A DNA stretch of 64,000 nucleotides from Candidatus Nitrospira allomarina (GCF_032050975.1 NZ_CP116967.1:3531001-3595000), one strand, 5' to 3'. Counted from the first letter of the stretch, positions 16,459-25,170 are shown. Numbers and translations: made by a program. Notes: generated by a model from the sequence alone, not told the origin.

Positions 16459-16853
16459 CAGATTCCTTCAGGAAGCTGTTCCACTCTCATAAGGGACGCC
16501 CCTGTGGCCTCCCTCAACACTTTCGGATCACCTATCACTTTTCCAATGACGTTCACCCGATCAGCAGGAACCGGATCATCTCCGAGGCTCATGGGAGTGC
16601 GTCCAAAAAAGACCGCCAACATCCCCCCCATGCCCCAAAAAGCCACATCGCCAACTTTTACCTGAGTGGTGGCAACTTCTCGATAGTCTTTGACCCCCGG
16701 CATGTTGCAATAAAACTCTTCTCCCCACTGGTTCACGGGGACCTCAATAGGAAGAGCATCGACCACAGCCTGTGCGGTTCGATTCGGTTTAAGTTGTGCA
16801 ATGACCTGGATCCCACCGATGGTCATTTTAATTTTCTGTGGACGGAATTCCAT
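16458..16853 (-). CDS. Cyclophilin-like fold protein (TM1367-like, 131 aa)
   Basis: Belongs by pattern to the small cyclophilin-like family (TM1367 type): an N-terminal strand KIKMTIGGIQVIAQL, PIEVPVNQWGEEFYC, and VKVGDVAFWGMGGMLAVFFGRTP around 87-108. These proteins share the cyclophilin barrel but not the isomerase active site, so no reaction is assigned. It is the first gene of a minus-strand trio with the two DUF507 genes, divergent from the exonuclease-like gene at 16964. Confidence 0.75.
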   Translation of the reverse strand: MEFRPQKIKMTIGGIQVIAQLKPNRTAQAVVDALPIEVPVNQWGEEFYCNMPGVKDYREVATTQVKVGDVAFWGMGGMLAVFFGRTPMSLGDDPVPADRVNVIGKVIGDPKVLREATGASLMRVEQLPEGI

Positions 16854-16963
16854 ATATACTCGCTTATGCTACGAATGGAAGAAGATCTCAAGATTGCTTC
16901 GAATGTAGCTTGTCCTCTTGGTGAAATCAAGGTTAGAATTAAGCTCTCTTCGCGTTAAGACTC

Positions 16964-17737
16964 ATGTTACAATCCACATTTCTTTTTTTACCCGGCATTG
17001 GAGAATCCACTGAACGCCTCTGGTGGGAAGATGGCATTGGCACATGGGACACTTTCCTCGAGAAACCCATCGCTCCCCGCATTTCCCCGTTTCGAAAAGC
17101 CCAATACGATGAAGACATTCTGGAAGCACAAAAACAGTGGAAGGCACAGAATTCCCGTTTTTTTACCCGCATCCTGAAAGCACGCGACCACTGGCGTCTT
17201 TATCCTAATTTTCGATCTCAGGCAGCGTTTCTGGATATAGAGACAAACGGAATCCCATTACCCGATGGCGAGATTACGGTGGTGGGTATTTTCGGAAAAG
17301 GTCGCATGACCACGTTGATTCAGGGAGAAAACTTAACCGGTGAACGCTTGCAGGCGGAATTTGCCTCGTACGATCTTCTCGTGACCTTCTTCGGCTCAGG
17401 CTTCGACTTGCCCTTTCTGAAGGCCAAATATCCAGACTTGAGACTGGATCATCCCCATATTGACTTGTGTTTTGCGGCCAGACGTCTCGGATTAAAAGGT
17501 GGGCTGAAGGCAATTGAGACCGAAATAGGCTGTTATCGCCCGACTTTGCTGGAAGGATTGACGGGGTGGGATGCGGTTCGTCTGTGGGGAGAGTGGCAAC
17601 TCGGACAATCGTACTCTAGAGATGTACTCATCCAATACAATGAGGCAGATTGCAAAAACCTGAAGCCTTTGGCCGACCTTATTTACAGCCGTCTGGTCCA
17701 ACGTCATGGACTCCCTGAAAAAATTGCTTCCCTATGA
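16964..17737 (+). CDS. YprB-type RNase H-like exonuclease domain protein (257 aa)
   Basis: A predicted 3'-5' exonuclease fold of the DnaQ/RNase H superfamily. Acidic motif I is FLDIETNG near residue 90, motif II LVTFFGSGFDLPFL near 135-148, and motif III YNEADCKNLKPLADL near 225-240, which together preserve the metal-binding acidic residues. The hydrophobic segment before motif I and the 257-residue length match the YprB group. The substrate is unknown. Its TGA overlaps the ATG of the PP2C gene. Confidence 0.8.
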   Translation: MLQSTFLFLPGIGESTERLWWEDGIGTWDTFLEKPIAPRISPFRKAQYDEDILEAQKQWKAQNSRFFTRILKARDHWRLYPNFRSQAAFLDIETNGIPLPDGEITVVGIFGKGRMTTLIQGENLTGERLQAEFASYDLLVTFFGSGFDLPFLKAKYPDLRLDHPHIDLCFAARRLGLKGGLKAIETEIGCYRPTLLEGLTGWDAVRLWGEWQLGQSYSRDVLIQYNEADCKNLKPLADLIYSRLVQRHGLPEKIASL

Positions 17738-18513
17738 CATCCGCGCAACGCTCTGACAAATGGACCGGCGTCGGACTGACAGACCTTGGTCTGGTTAGAA
17801 AACTGAACCAGGATGCCTTTTCACTCGAAAATTCCCTACAATTGTGGGTGTTGGCAGATGGGATGGGCGGACATGCCGGGGGTGAGGTCGCCAGCCAGAT
17901 TGCGGTCAAAGCCATTCCCGAAGTTGTTCGAACCCAACTCTCGACTGAAACCTCTCTCTACGTTCAACCTGACAAGTTAGAATCGCTGCTGGATCAAGCT
18001 CTTGAATCCGCCAATCAACGTATTCGACAGGCAGCAGCAGAGGACGAATCCCTGAAAGGAATGGGAACAACCACTATCGTGGTCGCCATCACGCATTCTC
18101 CTACAGGATACCAGGCAAGCGTGGCACATGCCGGCGACAGCCGCGCCTATCTCTTTAGGCAGGGCACACTTTCGCTCTGGACAAAAGATCACACCCTTAT
18201 GGAGGAACGGTTGGCCCTGAACCTCATTACAGCCAAACAGGTTCGCACTCACCCCCTTCGGCATGTGTTGACCAAAGCCCTTGGAATTGATCCTGAGTTA
18301 CGACCTACCATTCGGACCTACCCGCTTGAGCCGTTAGATCTCATTCTGATGTGTTCAGACGGACTCACAAAAATGCTGACTGATGAGGAGATTCAAACTA
18401 TTATCGGCCAGAAAGCCCCACAGGCCGAAGCAATATGCCGAACACTTGTGGATACAGCCAACCGATTAGGTGGAGAAGACAATACAACGGTCCTGTTAAT
18501 TGGTTTGCACTGA
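17734..18513 (+). CDS. prpC: PP2C-family serine/threonine phosphatase
   Basis: A metal-dependent phosphoprotein phosphatase (259 aa). The motifs are RKLNQDAF near 23-30, the metal-binding LADGMGGHAGGE near 45-56, AHAGDSRAYL near 130, LMCSDGLTKML near 205, and GGEDNTTVLLI at the end. It contains all PP2C metal-ligand aspartates I could place. It is coupled to the upstream exonuclease-like gene (ATGA). No partner kinase gene is in the window. It converges with the oxygenase gene at 18535 with only 21 bases between. Confidence 0.92.
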   Translation: MTSAQRSDKWTGVGLTDLGLVRKLNQDAFSLENSLQLWVLADGMGGHAGGEVASQIAVKAIPEVVRTQLSTETSLYVQPDKLESLLDQALESANQRIRQAAAEDESLKGMGTTTIVVAITHSPTGYQASVAHAGDSRAYLFRQGTLSLWTKDHTLMEERLALNLITAKQVRTHPLRHVLTKALGIDPELRPTIRTYPLEPLDLILMCSDGLTKMLTDEEIQTIIGQKAPQAEAICRTLVDTANRLGGEDNTTVLLIGLH

Positions 18514-18534
18514 GGAGGGACGTGGAGAATGTTT

Positions 18535-19275
18535 TTAACGGTGGGGTTTTCGAAACATGGCCGACCATCCAAAATATCCCACTGCATCTTTCATATTCGA
18601 AAACCAACGTTGGGCCAGACCCATTGACGGGTTGGTGACGTATTGAAGTGTGAGCACAATCCGCTCTTCTCCAGCCCCCAGCGGCGTAACGGCATGATGC
18701 AATTTATCGCCGTTAAAAAAAATAAATGTGCCTGGGTCAGTCAGGAGGGATAATTCTTTAACCTCTCGACCCTGTTCTTTAGTATGTAAACGACAGACCA
18801 ATCGACTGCTTGATTGATCCTGCAATCCTAATAAAACCGTAAACCGATCGCCCTTATAATACGAGGTATCATAATGATACCCGATATGATCTCCAGCCTC
18901 GGTGTAAAAATACAGTGCACAGGAATGGGGATCCTCTTCGGGGCACAGCATTAACGGAACCCCGGCAATTCGGCTCAAGAAGTCGATCCATCCCTGGTGG
19001 TGATAGAACGCAAGAATGGCGGGAGCCGACTGCTGCAGAAGATAAAAACTGACACTTCCCCCCTTTTTATGCCCTGGTATAAAGTTTCGATTGATTTGGG
19101 GCCGCACGCGCTCTACTTCCCGCATAAATTCCTGAACAACCTGAGTAGGGAACAAATGCTCTAAAGCCAAGAACTCACCCTGCTCCCAATAGTGACGCGT
19201 GGCCTCCTCAACCTTGATGACCTGAAGTGTCTCATTCAACAATTGATCAATTTCGGACACCGCTGGATTGAGCAT
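18535..19275 (-). CDS. 2OG-Fe(II) oxygenase, HalD/BesD-like fold with hydroxylase-type triad
   Basis: A cupin-type oxygenase of 246 residues. The iron triad appears complete: H134-x-D136 in GYHYDTSYYKG and a distal His194 in KLHHAVTPL, with Arg205 (EERIVLTL) placed to bind 2-oxoglutarate. In the radical halogenases of this group the Asp is replaced by Gly; here Asp is kept, so hydroxylation is the expected reaction, probably on an amino acid. The substrate is unknown. The C-terminus carries GYFGW (233-237), also seen in the divergent neighbour at 19356. Start ATG 19275; the two genes share an 80-base promoter region. Confidence 0.75.
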   Translation of the reverse strand: MLNPAVSEIDQLLNETLQVIKVEEATRHYWEQGEFLALEHLFPTQVVQEFMREVERVRPQINRNFIPGHKKGGSVSFYLLQQSAPAILAFYHHQGWIDFLSRIAGVPLMLCPEEDPHSCALYFYTEAGDHIGYHYDTSYYKGDRFTVLLGLQDQSSSRLVCRLHTKEQGREVKELSLLTDPGTFIFFNGDKLHHAVTPLGAGEERIVLTLQYVTNPSMGLAQRWFSNMKDAVGYFGWSAMFRKPHR

Positions 19276-19355
19276 TAGTCACTCTCCTTCATCCCTTCGG
19301 ACGCCAAACTTTCCGTCTATCCTTTTTTCAATGTCGTCATTAATCATAGCTTATC

Positions 19356-20174
19356 ATGACAACCTTCACATTCTCACCAGGCTATCAAACAATACATCCG
19401 CTTGACCTCACCCTGACTGACGTTTTATGGTGCCCATTTTCATCCACGAATTTCCAAGTCGTCTCACAACTTTCTCCTCTGATCAAACACTCTGTCTGGC
19501 CTCTATCCATGAAGAACCGACTCCCCTATCGCGATTTAATTCATGGCCAGGATTATTGGATTCAGGATCAGGCCCTTCCCAACGCATTAGAGATTGCCCA
19601 ACGATGTATGGCCATTCCAACCTGGACCTTGGGATCCCCCTGGCGCCCGGAACCCTGGCCCGGCATGCGAGCTCCTGGAGCTCTGACTCCCGATGAACTG
19701 CGCACCGTGGAAAGCTACGTGACCGCACATTTAGGTATTCCCACCCTCACTCCCCAATCGCATAACGCGACAGGACTTTCCGGACACAATCACATTCAGA
19801 TATGCGGAGGAGCTGAGGGGGTCGCTCGCCCACATGTCGATTCTGCCAGAATTTGTGATTACGCCGCCGTCCTCTACCTCCATCCAAGCCCACCCACATC
19901 ACATTGCGGCACATCCTTTTACCGGTTGCATCTCCCCGGAGAACCAGCAGACGGCAACTATTGCCCAAAAGATTATGAAAGTCTTAGCGAAGTGCCTGGG
20001 TTATCACAGGAAATGGATCCTACCATGTTCAAAGAAATCCTAGAGGTCCCGTATGTCTTTAACCGCCTAGTAGCCTATAAATCGGATCTCATCCATTCTG
20101 CAACAGGGTATTTTGGCTGGGACCATGCGTTAGCTTCAAAACGAATGGCTGTGGTGTTTTTTTGGAAAACCTGA
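19356..20174 (+). CDS. DUF6445-like putative 2OG-Fe(II) oxygenase (272 aa)
   Basis: The sequence resembles the DUF6445 group of putative oxygenases. A possible iron triad is H160-x-D162 (ARPHVDSARICDYAAVLYL) and H247 (LIHSATGYFGW), with Arg263 (SKRMAVVFFW) as a candidate 2-oxoglutarate ligand. GTSFYR near 185-190 is typical of the group. It has no signal peptide. It is transcribed away from the oxygenase at 18535 from a shared 80-base region, and both proteins contain GYFGW, so they may act on the same substrate or pathway. Function is inferred from pattern. Confidence 0.65.
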   Translation: MTTFTFSPGYQTIHPLDLTLTDVLWCPFSSTNFQVVSQLSPLIKHSVWPLSMKNRLPYRDLIHGQDYWIQDQALPNALEIAQRCMAIPTWTLGSPWRPEPWPGMRAPGALTPDELRTVESYVTAHLGIPTLTPQSHNATGLSGHNHIQICGGAEGVARPHVDSARICDYAAVLYLHPSPPTSHCGTSFYRLHLPGEPADGNYCPKDYESLSEVPGLSQEMDPTMFKEILEVPYVFNRLVAYKSDLIHSATGYFGWDHALASKRMAVVFFWKT

Positions 20175-20260
20175 TCTTGACAATTCTCGAACACAGGAAA
20201 AAATTATCCACTCGTTTATGAATGGCTATCCTGAATATAACAAGCTCATTCGAATCTAAA

Positions 20261-21991
20261 TTAGGTTTTGGTAGGTTTCTTTTTTGGCTTTTTGTGAGTG
20301 GAGGCTATGTGAGGACTGTTTCCCCGATCCAGCATTTCACCGGCGGTTTTTCTGATAGTTGGAGTTAGCGTGCCTCCTCCCAACATGCGGGCGATTTCAG
20401 TTTCCCGATGAACTCCTATGACTTCGTGGACCTTCGTTAGGGTTCGGTCTTCTAGCGTTGTTTTCTCAACCACAAACTGTGCATGAGCCTGAGAGGCAAT
20501 CTGCGGAAGATGGGTAATACAACACACTTGATGAAATTGAGCCAATTGACGCAATCGACTTCCCATGATTATGCCGGCTTCCCCACCAATTCCACTGTCA
20601 ATTTCATCGAAAATAACGACAGGCGTCTGATCATTTTCCGCAAACACGGTTTTCAAGGCCAACATAATTCGGGACAATTCTCCACCCGATGCAATCCGGC
20701 CCAATGGCATCAGCGGTTCTCCCGGATTGGGAGCCAGTAGCATCTCAACACGATCCATTCCTGTCGGCCCAAATCGATTGTCTCCGTTGGCCATTTCAAT
20801 ATTAACGTGTACCTCCATTGTCGACATTTTAAGAGACGCTAATTCCTGCTTGATCTCTTTGACCAAATGCTTCGCAACTGTTTTCCTCCTGGCCGACAAG
20901 TCTTCCGCCAAGGCCTTCATCGATTCATATCGACTGGTCACTTCTGCTTGCAGATACCGCACCTGCTCTTCTCCATTTTGGATCTGCGCTAAATCTTGTT
21001 CGAGAGTTTTGGTAAGTTCCACTAATTCTTCGACAGGCTTTCTATATTTCTTTTTCAGCCGCTGAAGACCAGCCAACCGACTATCAATCAGATCCATTCT
21101 CTCAGGATCATACTCGATCCGAGTCCGGTAATCCCGAAGGTTATCGGTCACCTCCCGCAACGACATGTTCGCTGCTTCCAACAATGGAACCCAAGACTCA
21201 CCGTACGCATCAATTTTTGCAAGCTCTTGTACCCACTCAGTCACCTCACCCAGATGATCTAGAACCGATCGTTCGCCTTCATGTAATGCCGTAAAGGCTT
21301 GATTCGATAATTCTCCTAATCGACCCCTATGTTTCAACCGATGATATTCCTGACTGAGAGACTCTTCTTCTCCGGACTGCAACTGCATCTTGACGAGCTC
21401 GTCATATTGATATTGAAGAATATCTTGCCTATTGGTTTGATCCCGTAACCGGATCACATATTCATCCAAAGCCGCCTTTTTCTGGACCCATTCTTGGTGC
21501 ATCACCTGATAAGATCCGACAACATCCTCAAGCTTCCCAAAGGCATCCAGCAATTTGAGCTGAGTCTTAGAGGAGAGCAATGATTGCTGATCATGTTGGC
21601 CATGGATATCTACCAACTGAGAGCCGATGTCTTGAATCGTTTGAAGAGGGGCAAGTTGCCCATTGAGGAAATTGCGATTCCTTCCCGACCGCGATAACAT
21701 CCGACGAACGATAAAGTCTTGTTGATCGGGTAGGAGGTATCCCTCCCCTTGCAATCTGCTCGAAAGAGGATGAGTTGGGGGGATGACGAAACAGGCTTCC
21801 AGCAAAGCTTCCTCGGCACCAAACCGAATATGCTCGGCGGAGGCTCGTCCCCCGGTGATTAACACCAGAGCATCAATGAGAAGAGATTTTCCAGCCCCTG
21901 TCTCCCCCGTCAAGACGAGAAAGCCAGGGGGAAATTCCAAATGGAGTTGATCGATGAGGGCAAAGTTGGAGATACGCAGCTCGGTCAGCAT
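20261..21991 (-). CDS. recN: DNA repair protein RecN
   Basis: An SMC-like ATPase for double-strand break repair. The 576 residues show Walker A GETGAGKS near 30-37, two long coiled-coil arms (about 150-380), the ABC signature RIASGGELSRIMLAL near 430-444, and Walker B VVIFDEIDSGIGG near 460-472. It ends with a lysine-rich tail (KKPKKKPTK). It lies 25 bases downstream of trxA on the same strand. Confidence 0.95.
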   Translation of the reverse strand: MLTELRISNFALIDQLHLEFPPGFLVLTGETGAGKSLLIDALVLITGGRASAEHIRFGAEEALLEACFVIPPTHPLSSRLQGEGYLLPDQQDFIVRRMLSRSGRNRNFLNGQLAPLQTIQDIGSQLVDIHGQHDQQSLLSSKTQLKLLDAFGKLEDVVGSYQVMHQEWVQKKAALDEYVIRLRDQTNRQDILQYQYDELVKMQLQSGEEESLSQEYHRLKHRGRLGELSNQAFTALHEGERSVLDHLGEVTEWVQELAKIDAYGESWVPLLEAANMSLREVTDNLRDYRTRIEYDPERMDLIDSRLAGLQRLKKKYRKPVEELVELTKTLEQDLAQIQNGEEQVRYLQAEVTSRYESMKALAEDLSARRKTVAKHLVKEIKQELASLKMSTMEVHVNIEMANGDNRFGPTGMDRVEMLLAPNPGEPLMPLGRIASGGELSRIMLALKTVFAENDQTPVVIFDEIDSGIGGEAGIIMGSRLRQLAQFHQVCCITHLPQIASQAHAQFVVEKTTLEDRTLTKVHEVIGVHRETEIARMLGGGTLTPTIRKTAGEMLDRGNSPHIASTHKKPKKKPTKT

Positions 21992-22016
21992 AACACCGAG
22001 TCATCGGTCTCGCTGA

Positions 22017-22364
22017 TCAGGCAGGAGACGTGGATTGAGCCAGGAGCGAGTCAATAACTTGTTTGAATTGTTGCTTCGGTCTTGCACCAACAATTTTTTC
22101 GACAACTTGGCCACCCTTGAAGAAAAGAATACTTGGGATACTCATGATTTGATATTTACCCGCAACTTCGGGAGCATCATCGGTGTTGAGCTTCATGACT
22201 TTAAGTTTTCCCTGATATTCCTGGGCAAGCTCATCGACAATTGGGGCCACCATTTGACAGGGTCCACACCAAACTGCCCAGAAATCTACCATCACCACCT
22301 CTGAAGATTTCAGTACTTCCCCGTCCCAATTCGCTGCATCGGCTTTGGCCACTAAATCAGACAC
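22017..22364 (-). CDS. trxA: Thioredoxin
   Basis: Cytoplasmic disulfide reductase, 115 residues. The active site is WCGPC near 32-36 within DFWAVWCGPCQMVAPI; the cis-proline is in MSIPSILFFKGG. It has the standard length plus a short N-terminal extension. A candidate promoter lies at 22413-22442. Confidence 0.95.
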   Translation of the reverse strand: MSDLVAKADAANWDGEVLKSSEVVMVDFWAVWCGPCQMVAPIVDELAQEYQGKLKVMKLNTDDAPEVAGKYQIMSIPSILFFKGGQVVEKIVGARPKQQFKQVIDSLLAQSTSPA

Positions 22365-22412
22365 TGACTGCCTCCTTGGATAAATACGACAAAATGTCCA
22401 GATTGTCTTGGC

Positions 22413-22442
22413 ATCCTAAAACCGCTCTTATCGTACTGTCAA
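22413..22442 (-). promoter_or_regulatory. Candidate sigma-70 promoter for trxA
   Basis: On the minus strand TTGACA (22437-22442) and TAGGAT (22413-22418) are 18 bases apart, about 50 bases upstream of the trxA start. The -35 is a perfect consensus; the -10 matches four of six. Confidence 0.45.
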
Positions 22443-22532
22443 CTCACTCAAATACGATTAAGGTATCTTCAGGGAATGGCACCCTGTGTGTTCTGTTTGG
22501 CCTCTTCACTCACAGGCAAGGCAGGGAAAGAT

Positions 22533-23093
22533 TCACCATTCCCATTCATCCGGGGTTCCAGTCCACCATGAATCTGGCTTCAATTCACGCCAACGGGTTT
22601 GTTGTGCCCACAGTTCATCCGTCCGTGTCCGACTCAACCGATTGGCCATTGCTGCTGTCACATCAAATTGCTGCCGAATGCCTTCATGAATGAGTTCTTG
22701 CGCCATACGAGGCATAATATTTGGCGGATCAATGAGATCGAGAATATCCCGTGCGGTCAAATTCAGCGCCAATTGCTCCACTTTCACATAATCCTCCTGC
22801 TTTGCCAATGATCCTAAATAGCCATCAATTGCCTCATAGACATAGGCCAAATACACGTATGCTTCAACCGAGGGGTTGCGGTCAATATTTTCTTGGCAAG
22901 CCTCTACTGCTCGACGGTAATCTCCGGCCATCAAATACACTTTAGCGTGCGCGAGAGATTGAATAGGCAAGACAGGTGTCTGATCTGACTGAGCCCAACC
23001 ATTGGAAAGCGGTAACGTACCAAGAAGAATCACTCCCACTCCGAGACACATCATCATTTCCCTTACTCTTTCGCTCACCGACGAAATGCTCAT
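22533..23093 (-). CDS. Secreted TPR-like protein (186 aa)
   Basis: Start ATG 23093 is preceded by GGAGG at 5 bases; a longer frame to 23180 lacks a site. A signal peptide is visible (MMMCLGVGVILLGTLPLSNG, cleavage near WAQ). The mature part has a TPR-like helix pair (HAKVYLMAGDYRRAVEACQENI, VEAYVYLAYVYEAIDGYLG) followed by a helical region ending with a Trp-rich tail. Function unknown; probably a periplasmic scaffold. Downstream of it lies trxA with its own candidate promoter. Confidence 0.7.
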   Translation of the reverse strand: MSISSVSERVREMMMCLGVGVILLGTLPLSNGWAQSDQTPVLPIQSLAHAKVYLMAGDYRRAVEACQENIDRNPSVEAYVYLAYVYEAIDGYLGSLAKQEDYVKVEQLALNLTARDILDLIDPPNIMPRMAQELIHEGIRQQFDVTAAMANRLSRTRTDELWAQQTRWRELKPDSWWTGTPDEWEW

Positions 23094-23540
23094 GTTCTCC
23101 TCCATCACTAAAGTCGCGCAACAAACATCATTCTCAATAAATTCCCTGTTCGCTCTGCATATTTTTCGATGATCCACCAACCCATTTCTAAGATTGTCAG
23201 GTTTTTGATCAGTACGTGAATCTTAAAATCGCCCTGTTTCCAATCACTATTGCATAATAATACGGCTGGCCTATTCTTTGATGTCCCGAAAACACGACAC
23301 AAGGCTGGATTAAGGCCACTTGTCATTTATGAAAACACAAAACCTCTAACACCAGACTCCTTCCTACAACGCAAGACTCCCATAAACACATTCCATTGAA
23401 CAATTTAAAACGTCAATGGCATGTCCTTTGCGAAAGGCCGTGTCCAAGAAGCATTTTTTTAAACCTGACTTCTCAATATCTAAACAAAAACAACGAGAGA
23501 AAACTCTAAACCCATCAAGACTTAAAGGGATAAGGATAAA
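23094..23540 (+). other. Divergent intergenic region (447 bp)
   Basis: Separates the TPR-like gene (-) from the hydrolase gene (+). It must hold both promoters. It is AT-rich toward the right end. I see no tRNA, no clear sigma-28 type promoter and no convincing ORF. Confidence 0.5.
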
Positions 23541-24110
23541 ATGAAACGAAACCAAACACTATTGTCTTGTATCATTATCATCGGTATACAGACCTTCTCC
23601 ATATGCTTACTCCCCGTCTCGCCAACTCCTGTAAATTCTGCCGATATCGCATTAGTTCTTTCGTCTTCTTCGCCTGTATCGCCATTGCCTCTGGAAATAA
23701 TCCCTTCGCAGGAATCTCGCCACAGCGACGATACATTAGCCGCCCTAACCATCTATCTGGAAGCCGGTGGTGAAAGTTTTGCTGGAAAGTTAGCTGTCGC
23801 GGCCGTGATTCGGAACCGAATGGCTCTCAAATACCACAGCGATGGCACGGTCAAGGGCACGGTTCTTCGGGCCAAACAGTTTGAACCATGGATGGGACGA
23901 AATCCAGAGGAAGTGCAATTCGATCAAACCAATCGAATCATGCAAGATAGTTTATTAGCCTGGATGCTTGTACAAGACGGGCGAAAGGTGGTGGATGGGG
24001 CTGTACTGTTTTATAATCCCCAACTGGTCCAGACTCCCCGGTGGGCTCAGGTCAACCGTAAAGTGGCAAAAATTGGCGGACACGAATTCTTTAATAAGCA
24101 CACCATTTAA
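23541..24110 (+). CDS. SleB-type cell-wall hydrolase
   Basis: A peptidoglycan hydrolase of the SleB (Hydrolase_2) family, 189 residues. The N-terminal signal peptide is MKRNQTLLSCIIIIGIQTFS with cleavage near residue 34. The catalytic domain starts at about residue 70: LTIYLEAGGESFAGKLAVA with the conserved Glu, then VIRNRM, AKQFEPWM and GAVLFYNP, all family landmarks. It is exported, so it acts on the wall in the periplasm. Its TAA (24108-24110) directly abuts the stop of the sigma-factor gene on the opposite strand. Confidence 0.85.
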   Translation: MKRNQTLLSCIIIIGIQTFSICLLPVSPTPVNSADIALVLSSSSPVSPLPLEIIPSQESRHSDDTLAALTIYLEAGGESFAGKLAVAAVIRNRMALKYHSDGTVKGTVLRAKQFEPWMGRNPEEVQFDQTNRIMQDSLLAWMLVQDGRKVVDGAVLFYNPQLVQTPRWAQVNRKVAKIGGHEFFNKHTI

Positions 24111-24989
24111 TTAGTCGCGAACAACAGGCGTTTTTCGCAAATTCCTGGGTCGAGGCGCCCGGGATTCCCCATCCTCAATACGTTTCAACTCTATGCGGAG
24201 GTGTCGAATGGCACCGGAATGCACCCGACAGACCCCAGACTCGGTCAGACCCATTTGCCGCCCAATTTCTTTCATCGTCAATCCGGCATGATAATACGAT
24301 TGAAGCACCTCTTGCTGGCGGGCCGATAATGTCTGTAGGGCCGCTGACAATGCCGCTTTCATTTCTGCATCCGCACAAGCCACAAAAGGGTCCAGATGGT
24401 TAACATCCGGCAAAACATCACGGAGGGTACATTCATCTTCTCCCTGCCCAACCGGCTCATCCAGACTAATTAAACGAGGATCACACCCGCCCACTCCTTC
24501 TACTTCTTCAATGGGTACGCCCAACAGGGTGGCCAATTCCTGTGTGGTCGGTGGCATCCCATTTTTCTGAAGATGCTCTTCAACTTTTTGTCGCACTTGA
24601 TCTCGGCGAGATCGCACAGACCGAGGAACCCAATCCATCGACCGAATTTCATCTAACATCATCCCACGAATGCGATATTCGGCAAATGTGCGAAATTTAA
24701 TATCGCGTGTTGGATCATAGCGCTTCAACGCCGACAACAGCCCCATAGCCCCTGCGCTGGTCAAATCCTCGACATCCAGGGAAAAGGGATTCCTGAATGC
24801 CATAATTCCAGCCATCCGACGAATCGTCGGGAGAAACTCTAATAAAATCCGGGTAACATGTTCCTGATCGAGCTGGACCTGTGCTTCCGTATGTTCTGCA
24901 TTTTTCGGACTAACCGAACCGAGGTGAGACGAGCCGAGTTCTTTAATACCAACTGCTGTCTTTGTGAAAGATTGTGCGTCTTCGTTCAT
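24111..24989 (-). CDS. fliA: FliA/WhiG-type sigma-70 family RNA polymerase sigma factor
   Basis: A group 3 sigma factor of 292 residues. Region 2 is seen as LDVEDLTSAGAMGLLSALKRYDP and FRTFAEYRIRGMMLDEIRSMDWVPR, the latter being the hallmark of FliA/WhiG; region 3 follows (PPTTQELATLLGV), and region 4 has LSARQQEVLQSYYHAGLTMKEIG with the HTH. Start ATG 24989 has AAAGG at 7 bases; an upstream in-frame ATG at 25058 lies on the far side of the leader terminator and is not credible. No flagellar genes lie in the window. A c-di-GMP-I riboswitch and terminator precede it, so expression is probably set by premature termination. Confidence 0.9.
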   Translation of the reverse strand: MNEDAQSFTKTAVGIKELGSSHLGSVSPKNAEHTEAQVQLDQEHVTRILLEFLPTIRRMAGIMAFRNPFSLDVEDLTSAGAMGLLSALKRYDPTRDIKFRTFAEYRIRGMMLDEIRSMDWVPRSVRSRRDQVRQKVEEHLQKNGMPPTTQELATLLGVPIEEVEGVGGCDPRLISLDEPVGQGEDECTLRDVLPDVNHLDPFVACADAEMKAALSAALQTLSARQQEVLQSYYHAGLTMKEIGRQMGLTESGVCRVHSGAIRHLRIELKRIEDGESRAPRPRNLRKTPVVRD

Positions 24990-25012
24990 GTTTTGGCCTT
25001 TCCAGGGTGACC

Positions 25013-25044
25013 AAAAAAAGCGCCCAATTCCAGGGAATGGGCGC
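25013..25044 (-). terminator. Rho-independent terminator in the sigma-factor leader
   Basis: On the minus strand a GC-rich stem GCGCCCATTCC / GGAATTGGGCGC (25020-25044, one bulged base) is followed at once by seven Ts (25013-25019). It lies 22 nt downstream of the riboswitch and 24 nt upstream of the sigma-factor start, the expected place for an expression-platform terminator. Confidence 0.88.
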
Positions 25045-25065
25045 ATGAACGAACGCATGGATCCA

Positions 25066-25170
25066 CCAACACAGTTCGGTAACCAGACGAACCCTGAAAC
25101 ACCAACGTTCTCAGGGTTTCTTGGCTTTGCGCCCTACCCTCACGGATAGTTTGCCCTTGTCACCTGTTGA
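25066..25170 (-). ncRNA. c-di-GMP-I (GEMM-I) riboswitch aptamer
   Basis: Read on the minus strand, the GEMM-I landmarks occur in order: AAGGGCAAAC, a stem CTATCC-GTGA-GGGTAG closed by a GNRA tetraloop, then GGCGCAAAGCC, a second stem ACCCTGA...TCAGGGT that would hold the tetraloop receptor, and the 3' strand GGTTACCGAACTG. The outer helix P1 can form between CAACAGGT at the 5' end and ACTGTGTTG at the 3' end, with a bulge. Conserved sequence, stem order and spacing all match the class known to bind cyclic di-GMP. With the terminator directly after it, ligand binding probably decides readthrough into the sigma gene; whether the switch is on or off with ligand is not readable by eye. Confidence 0.9.

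Noticed and set aside
18535..19275. Amino-acid halogenase of the BesD type
   Set aside because: Halogenases replace the iron-binding Asp with Gly or Ala; here H-Y-D is intact, so a hydroxylase is more likely.
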